Shown here piece after piece: positions 1 to 12,106 of a stretch of DNA of 64,000 nucleotides; within the stretch, counting starts at the first letter, position 1; every line of letters starts with the position of its first letter. This stretch comes from Cephalotrichum gorgonifer. Its lineage: Eukaryota > Ascomycota > Sordariomycetes > Microascales > Microascaceae. A model generated the notes under the pieces. The model was not told the origin of the DNA and searched no databases. It saw only the letters and a list, made by a program, of their open reading frames with translations. The translations under genes and the position numbers were made by a program. Where the stretch lies: NCBI GenBank assembly GCA_900312665.1, contig ONZQ02000009.1, positions 1,226,744-1,290,743 of the forward strand, given 5' to 3'.

Positions 1-354
1 GTCGTCGTCCCAGCTCTCCTCCCAGAGGTGCTTGGTGTTCGCGCCGCCCGCGGCCTCGGTCTCCTCCTGTGGCCAGTCTGTTGATATTCCTTCTTGTCAG
101 TCATGGATGTTTCTTTTTTTTCCTTCCCTTGTAAAGGCTAAGGAAGGAGAGTAGGCGACCGGGGTAGATAGCAGGGAGGCAGGGGGGGGGGGGTCCGAAA
201 AGGAAGGAAGAAGTAGTGGTCCAGACGTACCTTCTACGGGGAAGTCCTCGAACTCATCGTCCTCGCCAATAGCGGCGGGCTTCATCTCCTCAGGCTTAGG
301 CTCCTCCGCCTGTTTCTGCGTCGTGGTGGCGGGCTTGGGATCAGAGGACGCCAT
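1..354 (-). CDS. sem1: SEM1/DSS1 proteasome lid subunit, truncated by the window edge
   Basis: Small acidic subunit of the 26S proteasome regulatory particle; the family also works in TREX-2 mRNA export and with BRCA2-type recombination factors. Exon 1 runs 354-231 and starts MASSDPKPATTTQKQ. An intron with GTACGT donor and CAACAG acceptor spans 230-78 (153 nt). Exon 2 runs 77-1 and leaves the window in frame. The junction restores the family signature DDEFEDFPVEDW followed by HLWEESWDDD, which matches the two acidic and tryptophan-bearing ubiquitin-binding stretches of DSS1. The C-terminal helix lies outside the window. The alanine/proline-rich N-terminus is an ordinary fungal extension. Identity is very sure; the start codon is the only sensible one. 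Confidence 0.93.
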
Positions 355-386
355 TGTCGGATTGCTGGATGTTGGCTGTGGGCAGC

Positions 387-2378
387 AATGAGGAAGGAGG
401 GATCGGTGGCGGGATTAGGCTTGTTCGGATGAGTTGTGGCCTTAGGCTGCCACAGTGGTCTGACCGCGAAGTGGAGAGTACCATAAATTACCGCCACCAC
501 CAGGATCGCGATTGTAAGGCATACCCCCAGTGCCCTGTGGCGCCCCAGGGGGCCAGGGTCTCCTCCCGTGAGAATGGGAGGCAGCTAACCACCCTCCCTG
601 GCCCCCTGGGTGTTGTCGGCATTGGGGTCGTCGCGGGGGGCGTCGGTGGTGGTGGTGGTGGTGGTGGTGGTGGTGGCGGGGTCGCGGGCGTCGGGGGCGG
701 CCGGTGGCGGAAGTGAGATCTGTGGCGGAGATGGCGCCTGTGGCGGAGTTGGAGCAGGGGTGATGGGGCGGGCGACAGTGGTGGTGGCTGGTGAGTCGGT
801 GGCAGGGGGGGATGTTGGCATCGGTGGGGTTGGTGGCCGGGGGGGGGTTGGTGGTTGGGGGGGCGGCTTCTCCTTCCCCCTCGGCCCCTCCCTGGGCCCC
901 CGCGACCTCCTGATTGGCTTGAGTCCTGCTCGCTGTTAGTTACGAGATCTCGACTTGAGATCATCAGTTTGCTAGCAAAGTAATGAATCCACTTACGCGG
1001 CGGGCGGGGACCCAGGGGAACTTGGCTGAGGGCCGAAGGGGCGGAGTTCGATGTCGCCCGAGTTCTGGTCCCCCAAAAAAATATTAAAAATTCCAAAACT
1101 ATATGTGTTAGCCGAAATGCACCTGTCCATGCACACTTGGAAGTCGCATCGACGCAGGATACAGGGATAATGGTCAATGCAGGATGCTGAACAGAACTGC
1201 GAAGCTCGGGGTCCAACTCAGACACTTTTGATGTTATAGGGACCAATATAGGAGGATGGAGAAAAACTGTGAAGCTCGGCATCCAACTCGGATGCTTGGA
1301 GTAACTGCAGAATGTTTGGCACAAACTCCGGACGCGTGGGATGTGGATGGAAATGGGGCGTCTGGCGAGGGAGGATGGGACTACCATCTGCCTTCTTCCC
1401 TGCAGATGGAAAAACGGCAAGGAACTAGGGAGAGATCTGATGAAGAAGGGGGCGTGATATCGATCGGACACTGGGAAAATGGGTGGGCTTACGAAAACAT
1501 GATGATGATGATAATTGGGGAAAAGAGAGAAGCGAAATCACAGGCTGCTGGAACAAAACGTATTTATTACACTGCCTCATGATGCTCTACGTGCCTTCAG
1601 CCGTCGAGGTTCATTCTCCAAGTCCAAGGTTTCGCTAGCTTGTCCTGCCGAGTTCATTGCGCTCAACCCGGCAGGCGGCCTCGGCATTCCAGCATACGTC
1701 TTAGGAAGCTAGGTGGTCATGCTGGGGCAGCCTGTATGTGTGACTTGATAGATTAAGGAGAACGTTCTGGTTACTTAGCAAGTGCTGGTGGAGCATGGCT
1801 CTGAAGCCATTGCTACGCTGGTTCCTTCCTGGACCTGGGCGGAAGGGGGCGAACCGCCAAGTTTCCGAATCGTTAACACAATTCGGCGATGGAATCACGA
1901 ATGCATCGGGTCATTGTGGCTTTTGGTTAATGCGCGATCAATCGATATACCTGGAGATTGGGCTTATAGTGACGAAGGCAATGGGAGCAACCCTAAATGC
2001 CATCTCATAAGGTGTAGGTTAGCTACCTGCAGAGGCTGCCGACGTGGGTATCCCTTCCTGGATTTCGTGCAGTAGTACGGGGGATTGCTTTTTTTGGTAC
2101 GACTGTATTCCTTCCTAAATTGGGTACAGAAAGGGCGAACCATCCACTTGCTTCATCGTCACGCTCCTAGTTACAGCTTAGGCTAGAGGCAGGGCTGATC
2201 TTCCATGGTGCAGGAGCGTCAGAGCTCTGGAGGATGACCTCCTACCTGAACCTGCTCCGTGCTTGCAACGGTTGGGGCGGCTTATCGGTTTCCGCTTGGT
2301 CCCGATCTTGGGTTCGCTTCTAATTTGGGACATATACTCGGCGTCTTCCCCGCTAGTAAATGGTTTCACCTCATGTTC
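387..2378. repeat. Diverged segmental duplication, copy A
   Basis: This segment aligns piecewise with 5396-6770. Clear blocks are 410-560 against 5430-5570, 894-1045 against 5610-5755 (with a 31-nt identical run at 1010-1040 and 5710-5740), 1858-1925 against 6140-6200, and 2260-2370 against 6645-6760. Copy A holds extra GC-rich sequence, including a (GGT)n run, at about 600-890. On the minus strand both copies keep a potential intron at the same place (996-933 here, GTAAGT to CTAACAG), so the segment probably derives from a gene. No frame is now open across it. Many differences between the copies are C/T or G/A, as RIP would leave, but I have not counted them. Confidence 0.75.
645..676. repeat. 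(GGT)n microsatellite
   Basis: About ten perfect GGT units on the plus strand inside copy A, absent from copy B. The run creates long proline/threonine-rich or glycine/valine-rich open frames on both strands (for example 1471-488 minus) that are composition artefacts. Confidence 0.9.
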
Positions 2379-2784
2379 CAGGGTGCACCTGTGGGCCTGG
2401 CCACTTATCCTCGACTAACTGACAAATAACAGTTTTCCTCACCATTGGCCCTCGCGATACGCCCTTGAATAAGATAAATATAAATGACCCATTAGTCCAG
2501 GCTCCCCACCCTCGACTTCCACCTTCCACATCGTGCTCGCTTTCCTTCATCTTAGTCTGTCTTCTGTTTACTCCGTCGACGAGGAGGAGCTGGACAAGCA
2601 CGATAACACGTGGATCTATAGCTGCAGCTAGCGGTAGTTCAGCGAGATGGAGAAGTTTCCTGCCTAGGGGACCATACAAGGCGTTTGCGTTTGTGCAGCT
2701 CTGGTCGCCTTGATTGCGATTTGCTTCTCTCTTGGGTAAGGTTGGGAAAGTGACAGGAGAGATTTCCGAGCGTCAGGGTACGCA

Positions 2785-4732
2785 TTGGTGGACAAGCGTG
2801 AGAGAGAGAAACACTATGCTTCGGTACTTCGGTATAATAAATCGGTGCCGACATTCTCTTCAAAATCAGCTAAAATATCGCCACTACAGAAATGCACACT
2901 TGCCTCGCAATGCTCCAGTGAGAGCTGGTTGTGGGCCAAAACGTATCCAAGGCTGTGTATGAGAAAGACATATTTGGCAAGATGCTGTACCACGTCGCGG
3001 TACGCCGAGTCATCTGCAAAGAAACCAAAAAGTAAAGAGGCAGGAAGAACAGTCATGGAGATAGTTTTTAAGCTCATGAAGGCCCGAGGAGTGCGACACA
3101 TCGTCAAGGTCATTGTATTTGACCTGGATCGACCCGCTCATAGTGAAGAATCGATTGCAAGGTGGTTCGAAGGGTTCCAGTCTATTGAGATTTTCGACTG
3201 GCGAAAAGTCGACACCTGCCCTGGCGCCACCCAAAAGGTAGATACGGCCTCATGTCGTTGAGCTCCATCTCTGGTGGAGTGGCAACAACGCCATCCTACG
3301 CACCTGGAGTGCCATTGGCGGTATCGCCAATCTCCCTCGTTTAAAGCGTATATATAATATGCATAAAACCCAGGTCAGCCACTGCGAGGACCAAGCAGCA
3401 TATAATTCCAATAAAATCTCAAAAAAAAAAAAGAACTATGGTGGAGGTGATTTGAAATACTTATACAAGTCCTTGTTATTGTTTGTAGTGCATTGAGACC
3501 CCAAGAACAAGACCAGAAGAAATTGGACAAGTTCAAAGACAAGTTAGCAAGAGTCGCAGCCAACTACGGCGGGAAAGATCCAAGGAGAACATGACGGGTG
3601 AGAAGACCGGAAGCGGAAGATCGAAAGAAGGAAGCGACGTCAAGAATGGGGGACATGTAACGAACAGAGTACGGAAGAATCCAAGGGAGTGAGAATGAAC
3701 CAAAGACAAACCGGGATGAAAGTAAGAACAGACAGCATGCTGATGACGAAAAGGGGAAAATATCTGCCCTTGATATGTGGCCAGAGAATGTTGTCGATGA
3801 TATGGACACCAGCATCCAGACGTAATCCATCCGCTTGCTCAGTATCCTCAGCCCGCGCCCGAATCAACCATCACTCGCCCGGCATAGACGGCACGAGTGG
3901 TTCGAGATCGTGGACAAATTTACAACGAGCATCAAACGACTTGGCATCAAGCGAGAGGAGGTGTCAGATGAATTTATCACTGAAGTGCGAGTCGCTTTGA
4001 TTGACGATGGAGTCGACAATACCAATCGGAACCTCGATAACCTCATCGAAGGTGGCTGGTCATGCGACTCGGGGTACGAGGATGACGGCCTCGACGGCAT
4101 GTCCGGCCCTACACTTACTCGGAGACGTAGCTCGGAACCTTCATGGCGTCCGCTATCTGCTGTATCTGTCCCAGGCTTAAGTTTTTCGTGTATCGGCTCG
4201 ACATGAATTCCCCGCCTGGTGCGAGAGCGCACTTTATTGCAAAGAGCGCAATGGACGTGAGTCGCATACTTGTTCGAGCAAGCAGCCAAGCACTGAGTGT
4301 GTCAAGGCGCGAACTAACTCCTCAATTTATGTAGGCCCTTGAACTGCCTATCGAGGGGAAATTCGACATCATCTCCATGTCTTGCGCTATCACCAAGAGC
4401 GATAAGACTTAAGGTGACCTGGAGCAACCAAGCAGTGCCTTTGGATCCACGCCGAAGGAAAAGAAGCAAACAATTCTCCTCTGTGCTGCCCCCGATCGGC
4501 GGGAGTCCGCTTTGACTTCATCGTCCTGGGGTACGAGGGGGAAGACCAGCAGCGAGCCGCCGACTCGGCGCGCAAATTCCTACGGAATCGGGTCGATGAG
4601 CAGAAGGTGTTTGAGAAAATGGCAGTGCGGTCTGACGGGGCTACTCCAACGGACAAGTACGTGGACGTGTGGGCGTGGTTCAAGTACCTGGCCCACCACT
4701 GGAAACGGTGGAGACGAGATTGGATATGCTAG
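2785..4732 (+). pseudogene. Broken subtilisin-like (peptidase S8) serine protease gene
   Basis: Pieces of one fungal intracellular subtilisin-type protein lie in order but in different frames. 2785-3258 encodes an N-terminal region with VRHIVKVIVFDLDRPAHSEE and FDWRKVD, typical of the region before the protease fold in this family. 3835-4100 holds the catalytic-Asp motif VALIDDGVD. 4125-4256 holds the helix after the catalytic histidine (MASAICCICPRLKFFVYRLD), but the expected HGT reads LGT and a TAG precedes it. An intron (4257-4334) joins SAMD to ALELPIEGKFDIISMSCAI. 4450-4505 encodes TILLCAAPD in a shifted frame, and 4511-4732 is a 73-codon C-terminal piece ending KYVDVWAWFKYLAHHWKRW. I find no catalytic Ser motif. 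The frameshifts, stops and lost His mark it as dead. The family call is from motif memory. Confidence 0.65.
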
Positions 4733-5395
4733 AGGGGAACTCCCGACTCATAAGATGACAAAAGTGGAAAAAGCGATAAAAACCACGGAGGACGAGATAA
4801 AGACAGTGCATAACATGTCGGATGAGATTGTAAATCTTGTGGACAATCATATTATTTATGCCTAAGAGGAGGAGGGGGGAAGAGGGGACAGATAGGCGAC
4901 AGGTATCCATCTACCAAATGCTCATGGTCCTGCACTTTCTGCACCTGTGTGGTCGTCACCCCCCCTTTGCCCTTCACACCACCACCATTAAGAATTGATG
5001 TCTGCCTCACTGAACTCCATGTCTTCACTTATACCCCATATACAAGTACTTGTACAAAAAAAAATAAAAATGTGATACATCCACGCTGGACAGTGGCATC
5101 GAAAAACGCTTCATCCCCCGCAGCCTGGTGCATCCCGGCGTTATCCATCATCACCATCCCAAGAACCCCTAGGGCAACCACAAAACGAGTGTCGCCACCC
5201 CAACGACTACTCCCACCAGCGCAGTTGGGCTCCAGGGGACCTCGGATCCCGCTCCTCCCCCGTCAGCCAGTTACATCAAGGCGGTGCCGGCAGTTGTGGC
5301 TGTGGTGTCGTTGGCGTGGGCGGTCTCGCTGGCCGCGGCGGCATCCTCTCCCTCCGAGGCCGTCTCCCTGTGTGTTTGGCGCGGTCAGGGACGGG
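4733..5395. other. Non-coding stretch between pseudogene and copy B
   Basis: No credible coding region. It holds AT-rich 3' flank of the S8 remnant (4735-4870), a CCCC/ACCACC-rich stretch near 4955-4990, and GC-rich sequence from 5150 that leads into copy B. Confidence 0.5.
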
Positions 5396-6770
5396 GAAGG
5401 TGGCATCAGCGGCGTGGTTGAGCCTGTTGGGTGGAGTTGTGGCCTGAGGCTGCGACAGGGGTCTGACCGTGGGCGTGAGAATGCCAAAAAGTATCAACTG
5501 CACCAGCCCCGCCACTCTGATGCACGAATCCAGCGCATTTTGGTACCCCAGGGGGCCAGGGGCTCCTTCCGTCAAGATGGAAGTCAACGAACCCTACCGG
5601 GCCCTCTCGACCTCCTGGTTAGCTTGGGTTCTGCTAACTGTTAGCTATGAGTCTTAGCTTTAGATCGTCACTTTGCTAAAGTGATGAGCCCACTTACGCA
5701 GGAGGTGGGACCCAGGGGAACTTGGCTGAGGGCCGAAGGGATGAGTTCGACGTCGGGGCTCTGCCCAGGGTACCCCCCGTCCCAGAAGTAATCGACTATA
5801 TCCATCTCAGTTGGTCAAAATGGATCTGCGCAAGGGCGTTCGCGCCGGATCGACAGACCACATTCCCCAGACGTAGGTAGCCGACTCCCGCAGGTCCTCG
5901 TCAACACCTTCTCGGGGATACTTCACCGCCGAAGATTCTCTTGTTGACGGTATCGGTAGTCGCAGCGGCAGTTTCCAGGGCTGAATCAAAGTGACAAGCC
6001 AGTCGTACCAATGGAAGACTGGAAAAAATGGATGAACTTATAATGTCAAGCTTCAAATAATGACTTCTGGGAAGAAAGAAAAGCAGAATCAAGGACTGAG
6101 CCGGATTAACGGACTCATATGGAAGCGGCGGACGGCCAAGTTTTCGAATCGCCAACATGATGCTCCGAGGATAGGGTGACGAATGGATCGGGTCACTGTG
6201 ACCGCTGGCCGGTGCTCGAGATAATGGGTGTGGATGAAGAATGAAGTTGTGATAAGGGGAGACAAGGGAGCACCACCAAGGCCCTATTTTATATGTTGGT
6301 GGATCAGCTGGCTACAGGTACTCATGCCGTAGGAGGTTCCTTCCTGGATTAGATATTCTACTGATCAGGTGAGGCATTCCTTCCCTTGGCAGGAGAGTCA
6401 GTACGGAATTGGGAGGGCAAACCACCTAGATGCTTAATTATCACGTGCCCACTTCTCGGAAGTCCCCTAACCCTCACGGGTATCTCCTTCCAAAACTGGC
6501 TTTGTCTTTCCAGCGATGATGCGGGGAGAGATGTGTGTATTCAGGGGAGGAAAGAGCCTGGATGAGTCTTTCCCTTTAACTAGCTTGGTTGGAGATGAGA
6601 ATCCAAGGTCACAGGACGGGAAGGTCCAGCTGCAGGTAGTCCCACCTGCCAGCAATTGTGGCGGCCTATCGGCTTCCGCTCGGCCCCGATCTGGGTCGTT
6701 GCATTGAAATGAGGTTTATCCCAGGCGCCTTCCCTGCTAGTAAATGGCTCCTCCTTTCATGTCCGTATGC
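5396..6770. repeat. Diverged segmental duplication, copy B
   Basis: Partner of 387-2378, in the same orientation. It lacks the GC-rich insertion of copy A. It keeps the potential minus-strand intron at 5697-5638 (GTAAGT donor, CTAACAG acceptor). The minus frame 5587-5276 encodes RPLSQPQATTPPNRLN, against RPLWQPKATTHPNKPN in copy A at 460-400, so a common coding ancestor is likely. Both copies now have frameshifts and stops. No recognisable domain. Confidence 0.72.
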
Positions 6771-6799
6771 CTGGACGCAGCCTCGGAAAGGGCGAATCT

Positions 6800-7883
6800 T
6801 TAGTTCTTGCAAGGCATTTGGGGTAGGAAGCTGCTGACAAACTCTGTGTATAGCGCTTTCTCACGGCCGCTCCACGCCTCGACGGGTTGGCCGAGGACAT
6901 CATTCCCATACCCAAGCGTCCTGTGATACCACATCACCTTCTTGAATCTCCCGGCACCGGTACGGCAGTCCATCTCAGCGCTAGAGGTATATAGATTAGT
7001 ACAAATTGTCTCATAGATATCGCATCCCCCCACCCGTGCAGTATTTAACGTACTAGTCGGTCTTGCCAGGATCGAAGAACTCCCAGGGTCTGTCAAGAGT
7101 CGCCACAGGTGGCCGGGTACCACCACCAGTCGCCAACCCCCCGCCGTTCTTGTAAGCGACGTAGAAGCAGCCTCCCCAGCGCGGACGGTCCGTCCGCTCA
7201 CAGAACTTCCAAGTGAACCTTAGCCTCTTGTCCGGGAGTAGGATGGGCAGCGCATCCTCTTCTAGCCTCTGGGTCTGGGACGGGTCACTCCAAGGGATGG
7301 ATCTGATCCCAGATACCGGCATGGCAAAGTATAGCCAGACCCACCCTCTCCATGTCTCACCGCCGTTACCCAAATTTCCTGTGGTTCTTAGATGCACCAT
7401 GGAATTCCAGTCACGAGTCCAGTCGTAGCAGTTGGCAATGGGCCGCTCTATCTCGCCCGGCCCAATGCGGGCCAGGTCGCTAGGGGCCAATTGCGTGCGG
7501 GAATCATCGATATATATCGACAAAGAGCGGGCGATACGTGTGTTGATGCGGCTTTTGATGTTTCGGATAGTATATATCGAGGGTGCCGCCCTGGGACTTG
7601 TCGGGACCCGGACTGAGTGATTGTCACCGGTGTTGGCCATGTAGTGAAACCCGGGTGAAGGACAGTCTTTTGGAAGCATGGCAACCTTTATGGGGGGTTT
7701 CGTTGTGGGTGTCCTCGACTGATACTTGCAGTCACTCGACTGCCCCCCTGCCAGTGTATCTTGTTGAGTGGATCGGGGGGTTGCCGACGCGCCCTCGTAT
7801 GGGGGCGGAGGCTTAGTGAGCTCTCGGTCGCCATTCTGACGACGGGCCGGAGAGATTTTGTCTGCGGGGGCGTGCGGGTGCAT
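6800..7883 (-). CDS. Orphan spliced gene, 336-residue protein
   Basis: Exon 1 runs 7883-7054 and exon 2 runs 6980-6800, with a 73-nt intron (GTACGT donor, CTCTAG acceptor). Splicing turns an immediate TAG after GKTD into Tyr and continues to CYS-containing AEMDCRTGAGRFKKVMWYHR and the end FLPQMPCKN. The first 100 residues are proline/threonine-rich and probably disordered. Residues 120-336 look folded, with many tryptophans (YDWTRDWNSM, TWRGWVWLYF, RWGGCFYV). No signal peptide or membrane segment is seen and I recognise no family. The gene sits beside the decayed duplication, a setting typical of lineage-specific genes. The start is the first Met of the frame and could be further downstream. 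Confidence 0.6.
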
Positions 7884-9737
7884 TGTAGCGCTCGAGTTGG
7901 AAGGTGTCGCTTGCCCAGGTAGCTAGGGTCGAAAGAGAGAGAGAAGAGGGTAGCTTTGAGGGGTCGCAACTAGGGTAGGATATAGGGACTGTCCAAGCAA
8001 GCAGTATGCCCGTTTCGATTCTTCAAAAACTACGAGGAGTAGCAATAAATCTAGAACTGCGGTAAGGGCGGATTCTTTATACCGTAAGTCGTCAGACGAT
8101 CCAAACCTTCCCGTTTGCCACCGCCACTGTGTATGGTCGTCTCGTGATGAAGATAAAGCGAGAGTCTATTCATTTTGTCCTTGAGGTAGGTACCTAATCT
8201 TGAACGTTATTGGTGTCTGGAAAGTCTACGCGCTCTAGGTTCACCGATTTAACATGGGTCAGAAAGCCGTTTCCTATGTAACTTTGTTGCATTTTTACTT
8301 CATTCGGTGGGCAGGCTGATAAGTCCAAGAGACCCTCTGTCATGGTAGCAGCTCTACCATTTTGGTTTTGCCGTCTGAGTTTGAGTTCTGAGTCGGGTGG
8401 TCGTGAGTTGGGGTTGGGAAGTAAGGGAAGGCGCGAGCCGTGATGGTCAGCTGACCGGAGTGGACAGAGGATGAACATTGACATTCCATGCAGGCGACGA
8501 TACATGCGTGAGGTACCTGTCGAGCTGTCAGCTAAGAAAGAGTACAGGCAGGAAGAGCGGGAACCAGAAGGATGATGACGCTGTCGACTTTCCAAGCGGC
8601 AATACGGGCGACTAGTTGGCCCAGTCCGCGCGTTTCTCCCCTCTACTCGTACACATATCAGAGGAAGATGGATTCACGTGTCAAGCCAACGAACGGATGC
8701 TATGTCATGACACTGGCGGCTCCATGGGACGCGGTCGGGGACGACCTAGCCATGACATGGCGACAGCATCATCTTGGATTTGGATTTGTGGTTGAATAGT
8801 TTCTCGAACGGTAGTGGAACAACTTGCTCCGCCTCACTGCAAGCGCATCCCGTACTTATAAGCTAACTGTAGCTCCGATCGGGATGGGATATTACACCCG
8901 CCGAATCCCCCCCCTACCCACCGAATCCAGTGTCAATCCCTCCGTCCCCGACCATCCCCGCCACTTCACTTCGTTATCAATATCGGTGCTGTCAACTTCC
9001 GTCCCGCGCTAGCAACTCTTGTCATCGCAAAAATATGCACGTCAGTGGCTCGGCCCCAAACCTTGAACGCGCAACGCCTTTGAAACACACCCCCTCCCTC
9101 CTTACATATTTTCGTCCTGGTCTTGCCCCTAGTGGTTCAAACCACACACCTGTCCATTGCATATCTGTGGCCATGCACCGTCCTGTGCCGCATACAGCTA
9201 GTTCGCTATTGTGTACGCGCTGCTCTACCGCTGGTAACTTTCTTCCGCGTCGGCCGAGTCGGCCGCGTAACCCCCCGTTTCCCTTCCAATGTTCCCCCTT
9301 AGACCCCACTTCCGCCTCCCTTTTGCCCCACCTTCCCCAACAGCGACAATAAACGCCCGAGATTTTGCGGAGCTTGCTTTGACTTCCAATAGACGTTTCG
9401 CTTCAAAAGGCTGGCCGTACCTCCTTGACTGCGCGTCGTCTTGTTTCGTATTTCGTATCCTTTTCATCCTTAGTTTACTGTCGTACCTGTAATTGACAAT
9501 TGACTCTGATCACTGCCCTCTCATCGCTTTCACTCCGATTCGAGCTTCGTCCCCCACACTCCAGCCACGATCGGCAACGACCTCGAACAAACATTCCATC
9601 ATATCCCACCTCCCCAGACATGATCCTATAGGCCAATTGTACCGTCATCGCGTTTGGACCCCCCTTTCCCCTTTTCTTTCCTTCTCAATATCCCCAGCCA
9701 CCATCTCCCCATCTAACCCAACAGACCCGCCCTCACC
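7884..9737. other. Intergenic region, divergent promoters
   Basis: It separates the minus-strand orphan from plus-strand IML2 and so must hold both promoters. Frames here (8595-8194 minus, 8930-9352 plus) have no recognisable domain and poor composition. The last 300 bases before 9738 are C/T-rich, as in fungal core promoters and leaders. No other structure seen. Confidence 0.5.
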
Positions 9738-12106
9738 ATGGCCCGCCTCGCCTCCTGGTTCCGCGCAGAGGAGCCCAAAGCGGAATCCTCCCCCTCAGCC
9801 CCCTCCACCCCCAAGCCTAAGCCTAAGTCCAAGGAAGACGTATGGGCCGAGGAGATCTCCAGCCTCGAAGATGCTTTCTCGGCCGCCGACCTCATAATAG
9901 ACGACCAAATGGACCTCGCCGAGTCCCGCCTCAAGTCCTCCCCCAACTCGTGCTTTCATCAGCTCTCCCTCGCCGTGATCCTCTTCATCCGCTCCATCCT
10001 CGGCGTCGAGAAGGACGTCATGGCCATGGCCTCGGCCCAACTGAACGACTGCGAGACGAGGGCGCTGGCGGACCAGAAGAGGGCGCAGAAGGAGTTTGCG
10101 GGCTGCGCGGACGCGGAGGGGAAGGGGAAGTGCGGCGTTTACCCGCCTGGGACCGAGTACGCGCTAATTAACGCCGAGGCGATGCTCATGGGCGCCGTCG
10201 TGGGTGTCTTGCACGAGAGCTTGACCGAGGGGATCAAGAGCTTCTACAAGCTCAGGAAGGCGTACTTTGCGCTCGAAGCCATCATCCAGATGGATGTGAA
10301 TGCGACCCAGGGGGGTGCCCCACCGACGGCGACGAAGCCCCTGGCTGAGCAGTTTGCCGAGGACAGGATGCCGGGAACGTTCGGGGATGATGAGTTCCGC
10401 GACTCGGACGAAGATGGCGCCCCCGACCCGGCCCTAGAAGGAGGGGACTCCCGCTCCACGTCCGGCTCTTCCCCATCCTCCCCCTCGCCCGCCTCTACGC
10501 CTTCTAGTCTTGACCCGCCAACCTCAACGCTACCACCCAAGACCGCCGCCGACTCCGGCGTCTTCACGAACCCCCGCGACGTCTTCATCCACAGCGGCGC
10601 CTACATGTGCCACGGCACCCTCCTCTTCTTATTCACCCTCGTGCCGCCCGCTCTCTCCCGCCTCCTCAGCATCATCGGCTTCAAGGGCGACCGCGAGCGC
10701 GGCATCCGCATGCTCTGGGAGAGCACCGCCTTCCCCAACGTCCACGGCGCCATCGCCGCCATCGTCATCCTGTCGTACTACAACGGGCTCCTGGGCCTCG
10801 CCGACATCCTCCCGCCCGCCAACCTCTACGACGAGGACGCCGAGGTCGTGGGCCCGCCCGTGGAGAAGTGTCGGGAACTCCTGGTCCGGCTCCGGGCTCG
10901 GTACCCGAACTCCGGGTTCTGGTACCTGGAGCAGTCCCGGATGCACGCCAACGCCCGGAGGCTGGAAAACGCGCTGACGTGCCTGAGGGAGATGCCCCCG
11001 TCGAATATGAAGCAGATGGACGCGCTGCGGACGTTCGAGATGGGTCTCGTCGCCACGTTCGCCATGGACTGGACCCTCATGCGCGACTCGTTCCACGCCT
11101 GCCTGGACCTGAGCGACTGGTCGCGCACCATGTACCTCTACTTCGAGGGGTGCGCCGAGGTGGAGCTGTACCGCGACGCGGTGCACCGGGGCGACGCGGC
11201 CGAGGCGGCGGCGAGGAAGAAGGCGGCCGAGGAGGTGTTCGCGAGGGCGCCCGAGACCGCGGGGAAGAAGAAGTTCCTGGCGAAGCAGCTGCCCTTCGAG
11301 GTCTTCACGCTGCGGAAGCTGAAGAAGTGGGAGGCCCGGGCGAAGGAGCTGGGGATAGGGCTCGTGGACGCGATCGGGGTCAGCCCCGCGCAGGAGATGT
11401 TGTACCTGTGGGGCGGCGGGAGGAGGCACGACGCGGAGCAGGCGGAGAGGGCGCTGGGGTACCTCGAGTGGGGGAGGTGTACGGCGGGGGAGGAGGCGCT
11501 GGGGAAGATCAGGGGTGAGGAGGAGGAGGCGGTGAGGAGCGTGTGTAGGGCGTCGCTGCTGAGGGTGCTGGGGAGGGTTGGGGAGGCGAGGGGGGAGCTG
11601 GAGGGGGTGTTGAAGCTTGATCGGTATGTTTTTTTTCCCCCCGAGCAACGTTGAAGATGTGGGGGTGGGGAGGATGGGAATCAGTTTGCTAATGTTTTTG
11701 CAGGTCGAATTTCAAAGGCCCTACGAAGGACGACTATATCCTCCCCTGCGCGCACTACGAGATGGGCGCCCTGGCCTGGACGGAGGCGATCGGCACGCCG
11801 ACCGGCGGGCTATCGGCCTCACTTGGGCATCTGGACCTCTCGGGCGGTGAGACGCAAACGGAGAAGAAGACGGACGAGAAGGGAGACGGGGAGAAGGAGG
11901 CGGGAGAGAAGGAGGGGGCAGTAGAAGACGGAGAGGGCGACGTGGACCCGGACGAGTTCAGAAAGAAGAAGATCGCCGAGTGCCAGGCGAGCTTGGACAA
12001 GGCCGCGGCGTGGGAAGCCTTCGTGCTCGACGCGCGGTGCGGGATGAAGGTGCAGACGGGCATCGAGACGCTGAAGTGGTACCGGAAGAGGATGGGATGG
12101 GCTTGA
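9738..12106 (+). CDS. iml2: IML2, inclusion-body clearance / TTC39-family outer mitochondrial membrane protein
   Basis: Exons 9738-11623 and 11704-12106, intron 80 nt (GTATGT...TTTGCAG), giving 762 residues. The N-terminal half has the family core EEISSLEDAFSAADLIIDDQ, then SCFHQLSLAVILFIRSILG and ALINAEAMLMGAVVGVLHES. A serine/proline-rich acidic linker covers about residues 215-270. A hydrophobic stretch (YMCHGTLLFLFTLVPPALSR) and TPR-like helices follow, with NSGFWYLEQSRMHANARRLE and ending TGIETLKWYRKRMGWA. In yeast, Iml2 clears inclusion bodies with the help of lipid droplets and works at the mitochondrial outer membrane; animal TTC39 proteins are homologues. An acidic/lysine-rich insert (EKKTDEKGDGEKEAG) late in exon 2 is probably species-specific. 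Length fits the family. Confidence 0.9.

Noticed and set aside
488..1471. 327-codon minus frame rich in Pro, Thr and His
   Set aside because: It is created by the (GGT)n run and GC-rich filler of duplication copy A; no domain, and copy B has no counterpart.
10607..11648. Long frames of 303 and 339 codons on both strands over IML2
   Set aside because: Shadow frames of the GC-rich IML2 coding region; Arg/Pro/Gly-rich composition only.
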